A stretch of 52,374 nucleotides of DNA from an uncultured Opitutia bacterium (GCA_903839035.1 CAIMAQ010000097.1:1-52374); one strand, 5' to 3'; positions 18,340 through 26,777 are shown, numbered from the stretch's first letter. Notes: generated by a model not told the origin, from the letters alone. Numbers and translations are program-made.

Positions 18340-19668
18340 ATGAAAATTTCTCCGACCCTCCTCCTCGCCGCCCTCGTTACGCCCCTGTTCGGCACCGCCG
18401 CCGTTCCGATCCGCGAGGTCGCCGCCCAAAAAGTCGCCGCCGATTTTCCCACCCTCCTTTCGTTCTATACCGACCTCCATCTCCACCCCGAGCTCTCGCT
18501 CATGGAGAAGGAGACCTCCGCCAAGGTCGCCGCCTCCCTGCGCGCCTCCGGTTACGAGGTCACCGATCATTTCGGCGGCTACGGCGTCGTCGGCGTGCTC
18601 AAAAACGGCCCCGGCCCCGTGCTGCTCATCCGCACCGACATGGACGCCCTGCCCGTCCTCGAGGTGACCGGCCTGCCCTACGCGAGCAAGGTCCGCGTCA
18701 CCGACCTAGCCGGCCACGACGTGCCGGTCATGCACGCCTGCGGCCATGATGTGCACATGACGGTGGTCACCGGCGCCGCCCGCGTGCTGGCCTCCCTCCG
18801 CGACCAGTGGTCCGGCACGCTCGTGTTCGTGGGCCAGCCCGCCGAGGAACGTGTCATCGGCGCCCGCGCCATGCTCGCCGCCGGACTCTACCGCCAGTTC
18901 CCCACGCCCAATTTCGCCCTCGCCGTGCACGACGAGAGCGAGATCCCCGCCGGCACGGTCGCCACGATGGAGGGCTTCAGCCACGCCAACGCCGACACCG
19001 CCACGATTCTCATTCACGGCATCGCGGCCCATGGCGCCATGCCCTACAAGGGCAAGGATCCCGTTGTCCTCGCCGCCCGTATCATCCTCGCTCTCCAGAC
19101 CATCGTCAGCCGCGAGCTGAAAGCCACCGACCCTGCCGTCGTCACGGTCGGCTCCATCCACGGTGGCACCAAGCCCAACCTCATCCCCGCCGAGGTGAAG
19201 CTCGAGCTCACCCTGCGCTCCTACTCCGATGATGTTCGTGCCTATCTCATCTCCGCCATCCGCCGCATCTGCCGCGGCGAGGCCATCGCCGCCGGTCTGC
19301 CCGACGAGCTGATGCCCGAAGTGACTGTGACCGCCGGCGAAGGCGCCACGTCCGTCTACAACGACCCCGCCCTGACCAAGCGGGTGCGCGCCGCCATGAT
19401 CACCTGGCTCGGCGAGGACCGCGTCGAGACGTTCCACGCGTCCATGGTCTCGGAGGACTTCTCGGAGTTTGGCCGGACGGTCGAACACGTGCCCCTTTGT
19501 ATCATCCGCCTTGGAGCTTCCGCCCCCGCCGCCATCGCGGAAAGCACCCGGACCGGCACCCCACTTCCATCCCTGCATTCAGACAAGTTTGCCCCGGTGC
19601 CAGAACCCACCCTCAAGACCGGCGTGACCGCCCTGACCGCGGTGGCCTTGGATATCCTGAAAAAATAA
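18340..19668 (+). CDS. M20 family metal-dependent amidohydrolase (N-acyl amino acid hydrolase type), exported
   Basis: 442 residues with an N-terminal signal peptide. The M20D family signature is visible: LHLHPELSLMEKET, LIRTDMDALPV, VMHACGHDVHMTVVTGAA (Cys-Gly-His-Asp metal site), QPAEERVIGARAML (general-base Glu pair), and the lid domain with GIAAHGAMPYKGKDP. The C-terminal MVSEDFSEFG has the last metal-site pattern. Relatives remove acyl groups from amino acids or hydrolyse IAA-amino acid conjugates. The substrate is unknown. Directly downstream of the exported cyclophilin. Confidence 0.88.
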   Translation: MKISPTLLLAALVTPLFGTAAVPIREVAAQKVAADFPTLLSFYTDLHLHPELSLMEKETSAKVAASLRASGYEVTDHFGGYGVVGVLKNGPGPVLLIRTDMDALPVLEVTGLPYASKVRVTDLAGHDVPVMHACGHDVHMTVVTGAARVLASLRDQWSGTLVFVGQPAEERVIGARAMLAAGLYRQFPTPNFALAVHDESEIPAGTVATMEGFSHANADTATILIHGIAAHGAMPYKGKDPVVLAARIILALQTIVSRELKATDPAVVTVGSIHGGTKPNLIPAEVKLELTLRSYSDDVRAYLISAIRRICRGEAIAAGLPDELMPEVTVTAGEGATSVYNDPALTKRVRAAMITWLGEDRVETFHASMVSEDFSEFGRTVEHVPLCIIRLGASAPAAIAESTRTGTPLPSLHSDKFAPVPEPTLKTGVTALTAVALDILKK

Positions 19669-19842
19669 CCGGATCCAACCCGCCGGTTTCCATCTCACTC
19701 CAACCAGGCCACGCAGTTATGGATTATATTGCATCCCCTGCCGTTTTAAGTCGGGATTAGTACTGTTACGTACCCAAAAAATATTGCGGGCGTTCCCTTA
19801 CAAACTGTGCGTGATTCCGTGAGACACCCCTTCGCCAACCTG

Positions 19843-20190
19843 ATGAAAACCCGACCTAACTCTGGCTTTACGCTGGTCGAAATCATGATCGTCGTGGTCA
19901 TTATCGGCATGTTGGCGGCGCTGGCTATCCCGGGTTTCCAGAAAATCCGCAGTTCTTCTCAGGATAAAGCCGTGATGAGCAACGCGCGCCAACTGGCGGC
20001 GGCCACCGACCAGTACATGATGGAGTACGGCAAATCCACGGTGTCGATCAACCGGCTCGTCGGCCTCACCAATTACGTCAAGAGCCTCGATACGGTCGCC
20101 CAGGAATCTTACCCCCTCGTCTATACGGCGGGCGTTCCGATCACAGTGACCGGTGTCGGCGGCGTCCGCACCATCACCTACGGTCTCTGA
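19843..20190 (+). CDS. Type IV pilin-like protein (prepilin leader)
   Basis: 115 residues. The leader MKTRPNSG ends in Gly and is followed by FTLVEIMIVVVIIGMLAALA, the classic prepilin peptidase site with Glu at position +5 and the hydrophobic assembly helix. The short C-terminal domain (NARQLAAATDQYMMEYG..., ending in a beta-rich tail) fits a pilin or type II secretion pseudopilin. I use the ATG at 19843, which gives a normal 8-residue leader, rather than the GTG at 19807. No pilus assembly genes are nearby, so the machinery must be encoded elsewhere. Confidence 0.85.
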   Translation: MKTRPNSGFTLVEIMIVVVIIGMLAALAIPGFQKIRSSSQDKAVMSNARQLAAATDQYMMEYGKSTVSINRLVGLTNYVKSLDTVAQESYPLVYTAGVPITVTGVGGVRTITYGL

Positions 20191-20230
20191 GGGCTCGCCC
20201 TCGGGTCGTTTGCTGTTTCGCTGTCGGGGC

Positions 20231-20695
20231 ATGACTGCCTCCCCTTTGCCTCGCGTTGCGCTTCTGGTCATCGCCCTGGCCTCCGGCCTCCGGTCGTTCG
20301 CCGCTCCTGCCGCCGCCCCGTCCGTCACCGCGCAAATCCAGCTCGTCCTGCAAGTCCAGGTCGACGCGTGGAACCGCGGTGACATTGACGCCTTCATGCA
20401 GACTTACGCGCAGGTCGACGACCTGCGCTTCGCGTCGGGCGGCAACGTCACCTACGGCTGGCAGCCCACCCTCGCGCGCTACCAGCAGCGCTATCCCGAT
20501 CGCGCCGCCATGGGCACCCTCGCCTTCAGCGAGCTCACGGTCACCGCGCTCTCCCCCGACGCCGCCCTTCTCTTCGGCCACTGGCAGCTGACGCGCGCCC
20601 ACGACACGCCCCACGGCCTGTTCACCCTGCTGGTCCGCCGCACTCCCGCCGGCTGGAAGATTTTCGCCGACCACACGTCCTCCGCGTCGCCGTAA
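20231..20695 (+). CDS. Exported SnoaL-like / DUF4440 protein
   Basis: 154 residues. An N-terminal signal peptide (about 1-28, ending in AAPAAAP) precedes an NTF2-like fold: VQVDAWNRGDIDAFMQTYAQ, then F-S-ELTVTALSPDAALLFGHWQL and FTLLVRRTPAGWKIFADHTS. This is the pattern of DUF4440/YybH proteins, small cone-shaped dimers that bind or transform small ligands. No specific function is known. It follows the prepilin gene by 40 bp. Confidence 0.75.
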   Translation: MTASPLPRVALLVIALASGLRSFAAPAAAPSVTAQIQLVLQVQVDAWNRGDIDAFMQTYAQVDDLRFASGGNVTYGWQPTLARYQQRYPDRAAMGTLAFSELTVTALSPDAALLFGHWQLTRAHDTPHGLFTLLVRRTPAGWKIFADHTSSASP

Positions 20696-20747
20696 ACCCG
20701 GCGCGCTTGCACCGGTACCGGGACATGCCACGGTAGGGTTTCCTGTC

Positions 20748-21281
20748 ATGCGTAACGCGCTCTACCTTCTCCTGCTCGGCCTTGTGCTCCTGACCCTCGC
20801 GCTCGTTGTGCGCTCCGGCCTGATGGCCCGCCGCGAGCCCGGCCGCCCCATCAACAGCGCCATGCGCGAGGCCATGGCCGAGGAGGCGCCGCAATGGAGC
20901 GAGGCCGACACGACCGTCATCCGCCAGAAATTCGCCAACGCCCACCGCCTGCACTCGGGCCTGCTCTACGTCGTGCGCGACCCCGGCACCGGCAACGCCA
21001 CCCCCCGCGAGGGACAGGAGGTCATTGTCCACTATGACGGCCGCCTGCTCGACGGCACCAAGATCGACAGTTCCTACGAACGCGGCGCGCCCTACACGTT
21101 CCGCCTCGGCACCGGTGCGGTCATCCAAGGCTGGGATGATGCGCTGCTCACCATGAAAAAGGGCGAGAAACGCACGCTCATCATACCCTACTGGCTCGGC
21201 TACGGCATCTCCGGCCGCGCCCCCAAGGTCCCGCCGCGCGCCACTTTGGTCTTCGACGTCGAGCTGCTTAATTTCCGCTGA
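20748..21281 (+). CDS. FKBP-type peptidyl-prolyl isomerase, membrane-anchored
   Basis: 177 residues. The N-terminus is a single hydrophobic helix (ALYLLLLGLVLLTLALVV) followed by a charged stretch, so the enzyme is probably anchored with its domain in the periplasm. The FKBP domain covers residues about 75-177: VIVHYDGRLLDGTKIDSSYE, VIQGWDDALLTMKKGEKRTL, IPYWLGYG and FDVELLNF. These contain the usual active-site Tyr, Asp, Trp and Tyr. It assists prolyl isomerisation in envelope protein folding. Confidence 0.9.
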   Translation: MRNALYLLLLGLVLLTLALVVRSGLMARREPGRPINSAMREAMAEEAPQWSEADTTVIRQKFANAHRLHSGLLYVVRDPGTGNATPREGQEVIVHYDGRLLDGTKIDSSYERGAPYTFRLGTGAVIQGWDDALLTMKKGEKRTLIIPYWLGYGISGRAPKVPPRATLVFDVELLNFR

Positions 21282-21294
21282 GGGTCTGTAACTA

Positions 21295-21403
21295 ATCGCG
21301 GAAACACGGAGGAGCGGAAAAGCCGGGAAAAGGATTTAGCGGGAAGCCAAGCAAGCCAGAGCCAACCTCCGAACAGTTATTCCTGGTTTCCGGGCTTCCC
21401 CCT
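21295..21403. repeat. Phased-oligomer element with facing arms (8-9 base units)
   Basis: The left arm has units CGGAAACA, CGGAGGAG, CGGAAAAGC, CGGGAAAAG in tandem. The right side (about 21373-21403), read on the other strand, gives GAAGCCCGGAAACCAGGAA, a looser copy. The first 22 bases recur at 1577-1598. Confidence 0.45.
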
Positions 21404-21413
21404 TCAGTTCACC

Positions 21414-21555
21414 TCACTCGTGGCAGTGCGTCAGCGGCGCCCGCAGGCTGTCGAACAGCCGCTTCGCCTCGCTGCTATTCTCCGTGAAAAACTGCCGCGC
21501 CGTGAAGCCGACCGCGAGCAACGCCCGGCGCACCAGCCGGCTTTTTTCTTCCGGC
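21414..21555 (-). pseudogene. Unidentified gene remnant, C-terminal end only
   Basis: On the minus strand a frame ending with TGA at 21414-21416 encodes RRALLAVGFTARQFFTEN then SSEAKRLFDSLRAPLTHCHE. Nearly all codons end in G or C, as in real genes here, while the sequence upstream (beyond about 21555) loses this pattern and no start codon with a leader is seen. I read it as the 3' end of a decayed gene. I do not recognise the family. Confidence 0.4.
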
Positions 21556-21718
21556 CCGGTCTCTTGGCGCCCCGGGCGGAATTTTTGGCGGTGGAATTTT
21601 TGCGGTGAAGCCCGGCGAAGCTGCCGGACACGCCGTTACCGTACATGCTCCGGAAATTTCTTCCAACGGGTGGAATCGATCGTAACCCACCCGTTGTCAG
21701 GCCCGCCGGGCTTCCCGC

Positions 21719-21746
21719 GTAACACCTAAAATCTAGCACCTAACAC
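21719..21746. repeat. Four tandem 7-mers
   Basis: GTAACAC, CTAAAAT, CTAGCAC, CTAACAC follow each other without a gap. The shared frame is CTAnnAC. A related four-unit block (CTTAnnC) is at 29003-29030. Confidence 0.6.
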
Positions 21747-21747
21747 T

Positions 21748-21769
21748 GAGCCGCGCCCAGGCGCGGCTC
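21748..21769 (-). terminator. Perfect 10-bp hairpin overlapping the hexosaminidase stop
   Basis: GAGCCGCGCC (21748-21757) pairs with GGCGCGGCTC (21760-21769). The TGA stop of the minus-strand gene (21768-21770) begins one base before the stem. No U tract follows, so it may act in termination or 3' end protection. Confidence 0.5.
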
Positions 21770-23357
21770 ACGCCTGATGCGCCATCGGGTTCGGCGCGAG
21801 CGCCGCACTGTCGCGCGGCCGGCGGTAGTTCACGCCGAGCCGGTCGAACCGCGCGAGCAGCCCGTTGAGCCGCGTGCGGAAATCCGCGAAATCCTTCCGC
21901 TCCACCGGCGACCACACGACCTCGGCCAGCGCGCTGAGGCGCGGATAGGCCCGGCGCTCCACCACGCTCAGGCTCGGCATGCGCTCGCGCCAGAGCTGGC
22001 CCTGCGCCCCGAGCACGCGGGCGTGATACGCCGGCTCGACGCCCGTGAGGGGGTCGAACGAGTAGACTTTTTCCAGCGTGGTATGCGCCCCGATCTGGCC
22101 ACCTTCCTCCTCGGCGGTGCCCTCGGTGTAATCGAAATACGTGTGCGACGTCGGCGCCATCACCACGTCGTGCCCGAGGCGGGCCGCCTCGATCGCCCAT
22201 TTGACGTCACGCCACGCCATCATGGCCGCGCCCGGCGCGAGCCCGCCTTCCTGGATCTCGTCCCAGCCGATGAGCCGGCGGCCGTGTTTCGCCAGGAAAT
22301 TTTCCGTGCGGCGGATAAACCAGCTTTGCAGCTCGTGGCCGTTCTTCAGCCCGTTCGCCGCCATGAAAGCCCGCGCCGTGGGCGAGGTTTCCCACTGCTC
22401 CTTCATCGCCTCGTCGCCGCCCACGTGGATGAACTTGGAGGGAAACAGCGCCAGCACCTCGGTGAACACGTTGTCCAGGAACTCGAGGGTCTCCGGCTTC
22501 GGCGCGTACGTCTCGGGAAAAATCGTCCAGCGCGGCTGCACCACCGGCGCATAGCCGGGGGCGTCGGTGTTGCCGAGGTGCGGATACGCCGCGAGCGCCG
22601 CCGAGCTGTGACCCGGCACCTCGATCTCCGGCACCACCGTGATGAAACGCTCCGCCGCGTAGGCCACGACGTCACGGATCTCGTCCTGCGTGTAGAACCC
22701 GCCGTGCGGGATGCCGTCGGACACCGGTTCGTTGTCCACCCGCGGCGTCGCCGCCCGCCACGCGCCCACGCTCGTGAGCTTCGGGTATTTTTTGATTTCG
22801 ATGCGCCAGCCCTGGTCGTCGACGAGGTGCCAGTGGAAGACGTTCAGTTTGTGCAGCGCGAGCGTGTCGAGGTACTTCTTCACCTCGGCGACCGGGGAGA
22901 AATGCCGGCTCACATCCAGCAGCGAGCCGCGCCAGCCGAAGCGCGGCCGGTCCTCGATCTCCACCGCCGCGACGGTCGTCGCCCCGCCACCCGCCCGCCA
23001 GCCAAAGCGCTCGATGTCCGGCGGCAGGAGCTGCCGCAGCGACTGCATCCCGTAAAACACCCCCGCCGCGCCGCCGCCGTGGATCGTCACGCCCTGGGCT
23101 GTGACCGAAAGCGTGTAACCTTCCCCGCCGAGTTTCGGGATCAGGGCCGGGTCAAGGCCAAGCGCAATGACGCTGCCGCCCGCGGGCGCCGACTCCGCCA
23201 CCGTCACCGCGAGCAGTTTGGCCAGCTGCGCCGCCACGCCGCGCAGCGCCGCATCGCCCCCGGTCGCCACCACGGTCTGGCCCGTGAGGGCAAAAGGCGC
23301 CCCGCCCGTGAGGCGGCACGAAACTGGAATCGGGATGATGCTCGGGGTCTGGCTCAT
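21768..23357 (-). CDS. Beta-N-acetylhexosaminidase, glycoside hydrolase family 20
   Basis: 529 residues. An N-terminal GH20b-like domain (IIPIPVSCRLTGG to about residue 125) leads into the catalytic barrel: RFGWRGSLLDVSRHFSPVAE, LHKLNVFHWHLVDDQGWRIE and the catalytic pair D315-E316 in HVGGDEAMKEQW. The enzyme uses substrate-assisted catalysis to release terminal GlcNAc or GalNAc from chitin oligomers or glycoconjugates. No clear signal peptide is seen from the ATG at 23357, so it may be cytoplasmic; an upstream in-frame start is possible but less likely. It is the only polysaccharide-degrading gene in the window. Confidence 0.92.
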   Translation of the reverse strand: MSQTPSIIPIPVSCRLTGGAPFALTGQTVVATGGDAALRGVAAQLAKLLAVTVAESAPAGGSVIALGLDPALIPKLGGEGYTLSVTAQGVTIHGGGAAGVFYGMQSLRQLLPPDIERFGWRAGGGATTVAAVEIEDRPRFGWRGSLLDVSRHFSPVAEVKKYLDTLALHKLNVFHWHLVDDQGWRIEIKKYPKLTSVGAWRAATPRVDNEPVSDGIPHGGFYTQDEIRDVVAYAAERFITVVPEIEVPGHSSAALAAYPHLGNTDAPGYAPVVQPRWTIFPETYAPKPETLEFLDNVFTEVLALFPSKFIHVGGDEAMKEQWETSPTARAFMAANGLKNGHELQSWFIRRTENFLAKHGRRLIGWDEIQEGGLAPGAAMMAWRDVKWAIEAARLGHDVVMAPTSHTYFDYTEGTAEEEGGQIGAHTTLEKVYSFDPLTGVEPAYHARVLGAQGQLWRERMPSLSVVERRAYPRLSALAEVVWSPVERKDFADFRTRLNGLLARFDRLGVNYRRPRDSAALAPNPMAHQA

Positions 23358-23386
23358 GGGATAAGGCGGAAAGGGATTATTTTTAC

Positions 23387-23450
23387 CGGAGGCAACGGAG
23401 AGGACGGAGGGTTTCGAAGCCGGGAGCAAACCCTCTCTCCGTTTCCTCCG
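23387..23450. repeat. Phased-oligomer element with facing arms (9-base units)
   Basis: Left arm units CGGAGGCAA, CGGAGAGGA, CGGAGGGTT are in tandem. The right arm, read on the other strand, gives CGGAGGAAA and CGGAGAGAG. After one 5-base gap the arms match at all but one of 23 positions. It lies between the hexosaminidase start and the end of the metallopeptidase gene. Confidence 0.6.
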
Positions 23451-23474
23451 TGCCTTCCTGTAGAATCCGGATCC

Positions 23475-24272
23475 TCACAATCCGAGCAGGCTGCCGTTGC
23501 GCTTGATCCACTTCTCCGCGTCGCGCCAGGCGGGACAAACCTCCTCCACCCGCGCCCAGAAGCGCGCCGAGTGGTTCATTTCCCGAAGGTGCATCAGCTC
23601 GTGGTAAATAATGTAGTCGCGCACCAGCTCCGGCGTCTGCACCAGCCGCCAGTTGAGCGAGATCGTCCCGCCCGCCGAACAGGAGCCCCAGCGCGAGCGC
23701 TGGTTGCGCACCGTCACCTGCTTCACGTCCACGCCCGTGATCGCCGACAGCTCCCACGTGCGCGCCGGCAGCTCCACCTTCCCGCGCCGCAGAAAGTGCG
23801 CCTCCAATGTCGGCCGCAAATCGCCGTCGAGGGACGGAACCCGGAAAACATCCGCGGCCAGGCAAACCTGAGGCCGGGCCGGTTTATCTTCCACAAAACC
23901 CACCGGCAAACCGTCGGCCTGCCCTTCGGAGCCTTGGCGAAGGAGGGCGGAACGAACCTCGCACATCTCCCCCCGCCACAACACATGGGTGCCGAGCGTC
24001 CAGACCTCCGCGCCGCGCGGCCGCCGCGCCTGCCGGGCCCGCGCGCGGTCCAGCCAGTCGCGGTGCTGCTCGACGAACCGCTCCGCCTCACGCACCGACC
24101 CGCGCGCCGGGATCACCGCCACCGCCGTGCCGTCGCGCCGCAGCGTGAGCCGGTAGTTCCGCGCCCGCGGGCTACGCTCAAACACCACGTGGTCGCCCTC
24201 CGCCGGCGGCGCCTTGTGCACGCCCGGCTCCGGGGAAAACACGCCAAACAAATTCTGCTGCTGCTCACTCAT
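23475..24272 (-). CDS. YgjP-type M48-like zinc metallopeptidase (DUF45)
   Basis: 265 residues, of the YgjP/WLM family. The C-terminal part has RNQRSRWGSCSAGGTISLNW and the zinc site HELMHLREMNHSARFW: two His and the catalytic Glu in HELMH, with a third His seven residues on. The N-terminal part has the family's RNYRLTLRRDGTAVAVIPA and EQHRDWLDRA. An internal stretch (about residues 105-140) is an insertion relative to the usual length. The cellular role is unclear; YgjP has been linked to a UTP pyrophosphatase activity and SprT/WSS1 relatives to DNA-protein crosslink repair. Confidence 0.88.
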   Translation of the reverse strand: MSEQQQNLFGVFSPEPGVHKAPPAEGDHVVFERSPRARNYRLTLRRDGTAVAVIPARGSVREAERFVEQHRDWLDRARARQARRPRGAEVWTLGTHVLWRGEMCEVRSALLRQGSEGQADGLPVGFVEDKPARPQVCLAADVFRVPSLDGDLRPTLEAHFLRRGKVELPARTWELSAITGVDVKQVTVRNQRSRWGSCSAGGTISLNWRLVQTPELVRDYIIYHELMHLREMNHSARFWARVEEVCPAWRDAEKWIKRNGSLLGL

Positions 24273-24277
24273 CCAAA

Positions 24278-24305
24278 GTTCGTGTGTTTCGTGTTTTTCG
24301 TGGTG
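24278..24305. repeat. Single arm of phased-oligomer type (9-base units)
   Basis: On the minus strand the units CACGAAAAA, CACGAAACA and CACGAAC are in tandem. They belong with the CACGAAAGA units at 49675-49706. It fills most of the 41-bp gap between the metallopeptidase and phosphoesterase genes. Confidence 0.55.
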
Positions 24306-24313
24306 GCAAACTC

Positions 24314-24751
24314 CTAAACTCGCACGAACTCCCAGCTCGTCAACTTCCCGTCGTGCACGGTCAGCCAGGCAAAGCTCCGCGCCGAGTCGCCGCGCGGCCG
24401 CGTGATGCAGCCCGGGTTGAGCCAGCGCACCCCGCCGATCGTCTCGTCGCGCGGCACATGCGTGTGCCCGTGCAGCACCGCCGCCGTGCCCCGCGGCACC
24501 TCCTCCGGGGGGATATGCGTCAGGAAAAACCTCATCCCCCCGCGCTCGAGGGAGAGTTCCAGCGGCCAGCCCGCCTCGGCATCGCAGTTGCCCTGCACCA
24601 CGACCAGCGGCCGCCCGAGTTCCTGGAATTCCAGCAGCGTCTCCGGTGCACAGACATCCCCCAGATGCCAGATCTCATCCGCCGCTTTCATCCGCTCCGG
24701 CAACCCCGGCGGATACCGGTCGTGGGTGTCGGAAAAAACCGCAATGCGCAT
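24314..24751 (-). CDS. YfcE/MJ0936 family metallophosphoesterase
   Basis: 145 residues, a minimal calcineurin-like phosphodiesterase. Metal-site motifs are all present: IAVFSDTHDR, WHLGDVC, VQGNCDAE, FFLTHIPP and LHGHTHVPR, with the closing NPGCITRPRG. The family hydrolyses small phosphodiesters or phosphomonoesters; in vivo substrates are unknown. The start at 24751 gives the conserved MRIAVFSDTH at the N-terminus. It lies upstream of the metallopeptidase gene in the same direction, with a repeat in the gap. Confidence 0.9.
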   Translation of the reverse strand: MRIAVFSDTHDRYPPGLPERMKAADEIWHLGDVCAPETLLEFQELGRPLVVVQGNCDAEAGWPLELSLERGGMRFFLTHIPPEEVPRGTAAVLHGHTHVPRDETIGGVRWLNPGCITRPRGDSARSFAWLTVHDGKLTSWEFVRV

Positions 24752-24815
24752 GGGCCGCACCTTGAGGAACGTGCTCCTCGTTTGACAGCGGATTTTCCGG
24801 GCCAAACCTCCCCCT

Positions 24816-26105
24816 GTGCTCCGCGCCCTGGCCATTGATTTCAATTCCTTCTTTGCCTCGGTCGAGCAGCAGGACCGGCCGGAGCTGCGCGGGAAGCCCT
24901 TGATTGTCGTGCCCGTGCTGGCCGAGACGTCCGGCGCCATCGCCATCAGCCTCGAGGCCAAGCAGCACGGCCTGAAGCGCAACTGCCGCGTCGCCGAGGC
25001 CCGCGCCCAGATCCCCGGCCTGATCGTCGTCGAGTCGCGGCCGGAACTCTACATCGCGTACCACCGCCAGCTGAAGGAGGTCGTCGAGTCCCTCGCCTTC
25101 GTCAAAAAGGTCCAGTCCATCGACGAACTCGAGTGCGAGCTGTCCGGCGTGTTCGCCGAGCCCCCGCGCGCCCTCCGCCTCGCCGGGGAAATCCGCGCCA
25201 GGATCTACGAAAAAGTCGGCCGCTGCCTGCGCTGCTCCATCGGCATCGGCCCGAATTGGTTCCTCGCCAAGCTCGCCTCCGACATCATGAAGCCCGACGG
25301 CCTCGTGCTCCTCGACGAGGCCGATATCCCGGAAAAAATCCTGCCCATCGACCTCGGCGACTTCACCGGCATCGGCGAAAACATGGCGCAACGCCTCCGC
25401 GCCGCCGGCATCACCAACGTCACCCAGCTTTACGCCGCCGACAGTGCGCGGCTCCGCAGCATCTGGGGCAGCGTCGAGGGCGCCCGCTTCCACGACTGGC
25501 TCCATGGCGGCGTCCAGGAGCGCGAGCCCGTCAAGCACAGCACCGTCGGCCACAGCGCTGTGCTGTCGCCAGACAAGCGTAACGCCCCCGCCGCCCTCGC
25601 CGTCCTGCACCGCCTCCTCCAAAAGGCCGCCATGCGGCTGCGGCACGAGGGGTTCTTTGCCGGCGGCCTCCGCCTGTCGGTGAGTTACCGCGATGGGACC
25701 GAGTGGAGCTCCGACCTGCGGTTCAATGAGACCCAGGATACCCTCCATTTCATCCACGTCCTGAACGAGCTCTGGTCCCGCCGGCCGCAGGCCCACGCAA
25801 CCAAGGCCCCGATGTCCGTCGGCATCATCCTCCACCAACTGCTCGCCTCCGACCTCCACACCGCCGACCTGTTCGAGTCCGCCAAGGAAAACAGCCGGTC
25901 GCGCCTGCTCGGCGCCGTGGACACCCTTAACCAGACCTTTGGCAAAAACTCCGTGTATTTCGGCGGCGCGCACGGCGCCACCGCGTACGCCCCAATGCGC
26001 ATCGCCTTCACCCGCATCCCCGAGCCCGAGATCGAGGAAATCGACGCCTCCCGGAAGCGCCGCCTCCGCCCGAAAAAGGAGCCGGCCCCGCCGCCGGAGG
26101 AGTAA
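24816..26105 (+). CDS. Y-family DNA polymerase (DinB/Pol IV-like)
   Basis: 429 residues with a GTG start. Catalytic residues are D8 in LAIDFNSFFASVEQQDRP and D103-E104 in SIDELECEL, the two carboxylate sites of translesion polymerases. The helix-hairpin-helix region (DFTGIGENMAQRLRAAGIT) and a little-finger domain with STVGHSAVLSP follow. It copies past damaged bases with low fidelity. The motif SIDELECEL differs from the usual SIDEAYLD/SIDEVFLD, so this is a divergent member and ordinary Pol IV properties should not be assumed. No C-terminal beta-clamp motif is obvious. Divergent from the phosphoesterase. Confidence 0.88.
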   Translation: MLRALAIDFNSFFASVEQQDRPELRGKPLIVVPVLAETSGAIAISLEAKQHGLKRNCRVAEARAQIPGLIVVESRPELYIAYHRQLKEVVESLAFVKKVQSIDELECELSGVFAEPPRALRLAGEIRARIYEKVGRCLRCSIGIGPNWFLAKLASDIMKPDGLVLLDEADIPEKILPIDLGDFTGIGENMAQRLRAAGITNVTQLYAADSARLRSIWGSVEGARFHDWLHGGVQEREPVKHSTVGHSAVLSPDKRNAPAALAVLHRLLQKAAMRLRHEGFFAGGLRLSVSYRDGTEWSSDLRFNETQDTLHFIHVLNELWSRRPQAHATKAPMSVGIILHQLLASDLHTADLFESAKENSRSRLLGAVDTLNQTFGKNSVYFGGAHGATAYAPMRIAFTRIPEPEIEEIDASRKRRLRPKKEPAPPPEE

Positions 26106-26190
26106 CGCCGCCGCTGTCGTCGGCAATAATCGCAAAGCCACTTGGTCCTTAGGTCATTACAGAGGGCCGATTACCCTTAAAACCCGGCCC

Positions 26191-26224
26191 TTGACACTCC
26201 CTAGGGCGTCAGGCACCTCTAACC
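26191..26224 (+). promoter_or_regulatory. Possible promoter of rpmH operon
   Basis: TTGACA at 26191-26196 matches a -35 box exactly and lies 48 bp before the rpmH ATG. The -10 box is not convincing: the best AT-rich candidate, TCTAAC at 26218-26223, is 21 bp away. The call is tentative. Confidence 0.3.
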
Positions 26225-26244
26225 CTCTTTTTCTTCAATAAGTC

Positions 26245-26382
26245 ATGCAACCCACATTCCGCCCACACCGCAAGAAGCGCGCCCGCAAGATTGGTTATCG
26301 CGCCCGCATGGCCACCCGTGGTGGCCGCAAGGTCATCCGTTCCCGCCGGCTCAAACGCCGCAAGCGTCTGACGGTGGTCTGA
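26245..26382 (+). CDS. rpmH: Ribosomal protein L34
   Basis: 45 residues, almost half of them Arg or Lys. The core [19 protein letters not shown] matches the bacterial L34 pattern GFRARMATKNGRKVLxRRR. The N-terminus [15 protein letters not shown] differs from the common MKRTFQPS. L34 is a structural protein of the 50S subunit. It opens the rpmH-rnpA-yidD-yidC operon, with only 29 bp to rnpA. Confidence 0.95.
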   Translation: MQPTFRPHRKKRARKIGYRARMATRGGRKVIRSRRLKRRKRLTVV

Positions 26383-26411
26383 CCCTGCTCGCCGTCGCGA
26401 GCCGCATTCCC

Positions 26412-26777
26412 ATGCGTTTCCGCCCTGAGCAGCATCTGCGGCGCCCGGGTGAATTTCGCACCGTGCGCGAACAGGGCCGCCGCCTCGACTGCGGCGCCTT
26501 CACTGTCTGGTTTTTCCGGCCCGAGCCCGGGCCCGCCCCGACCCCCCTTCCGCGCGTCGGCGTGGTCGCGTCCATCGCCCAGGTTGGCGGCGCCGTCCAG
26601 CGCAACCGCGCCAAGCGTCGGCTCCGTGCCGTCTTCCGCTCCCACCAAGCCCTCGTGCCCGCCGGCTCCGACCTGCTCCTGGTCGCGCGCGCCGCGGTCA
26701 ACCGGCTCACCTATCCGGCCTTGGAACAAAAGTTCACCGACGCTTGCCGCAAACTGGTTCCCCCGGCACCTGTCTGA
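26412..26777 (+). CDS. rnpA: Ribonuclease P protein component
   Basis: 121 residues. The family's RNR motif is in [15 protein letters not shown], with an upstream [18 protein letters not shown] and a downstream [20 protein letters not shown]. It binds the RNase P RNA and helps it recognise tRNA precursors for 5' end cleavage. An insertion of Pro-rich sequence ([10 protein letters not shown]) lies between the first strands. Position after rpmH is conserved across bacteria. Confidence 0.93.
   Translation: MRFRPEQHLRRPGEFRTVREQGRRLDCGAFTVWFFRPEPGPAPTPLPRVGVVASIAQVGGAVQRNRAKRRLRAVFRSHQALVPAGSDLLLVARAAVNRLTYPALEQKFTDACRKLVPPAPV

Larger units (their letters stand above)
21282..21767. other. 486-bp gap without an intact gene
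   Basis: The gap between the FKBP and hexosaminidase genes holds an imperfect inverted repeat of phased units (21295-21403), a minus-strand coding remnant (21414-21555), four tandem 7-mers (21719-21746) and a 10-bp hairpin touching the hexosaminidase stop (21748-21769). A CAAAAATTCC unit occurs twice in the minus-strand sequence at about 21570-21600. No full gene or RNA gene was recognised. Confidence 0.6.

Noticed and set aside
19729..19744. Sigma-54 promoter before the prepilin gene (TGG...TTGC)
   Set aside because: The GG and GC pairs are 10 bases apart rather than the required 12.
26106..26244. Replication origin upstream of rpmH
   Set aside because: No DnaA boxes or AT-rich unwinding region were seen and dnaA is absent.
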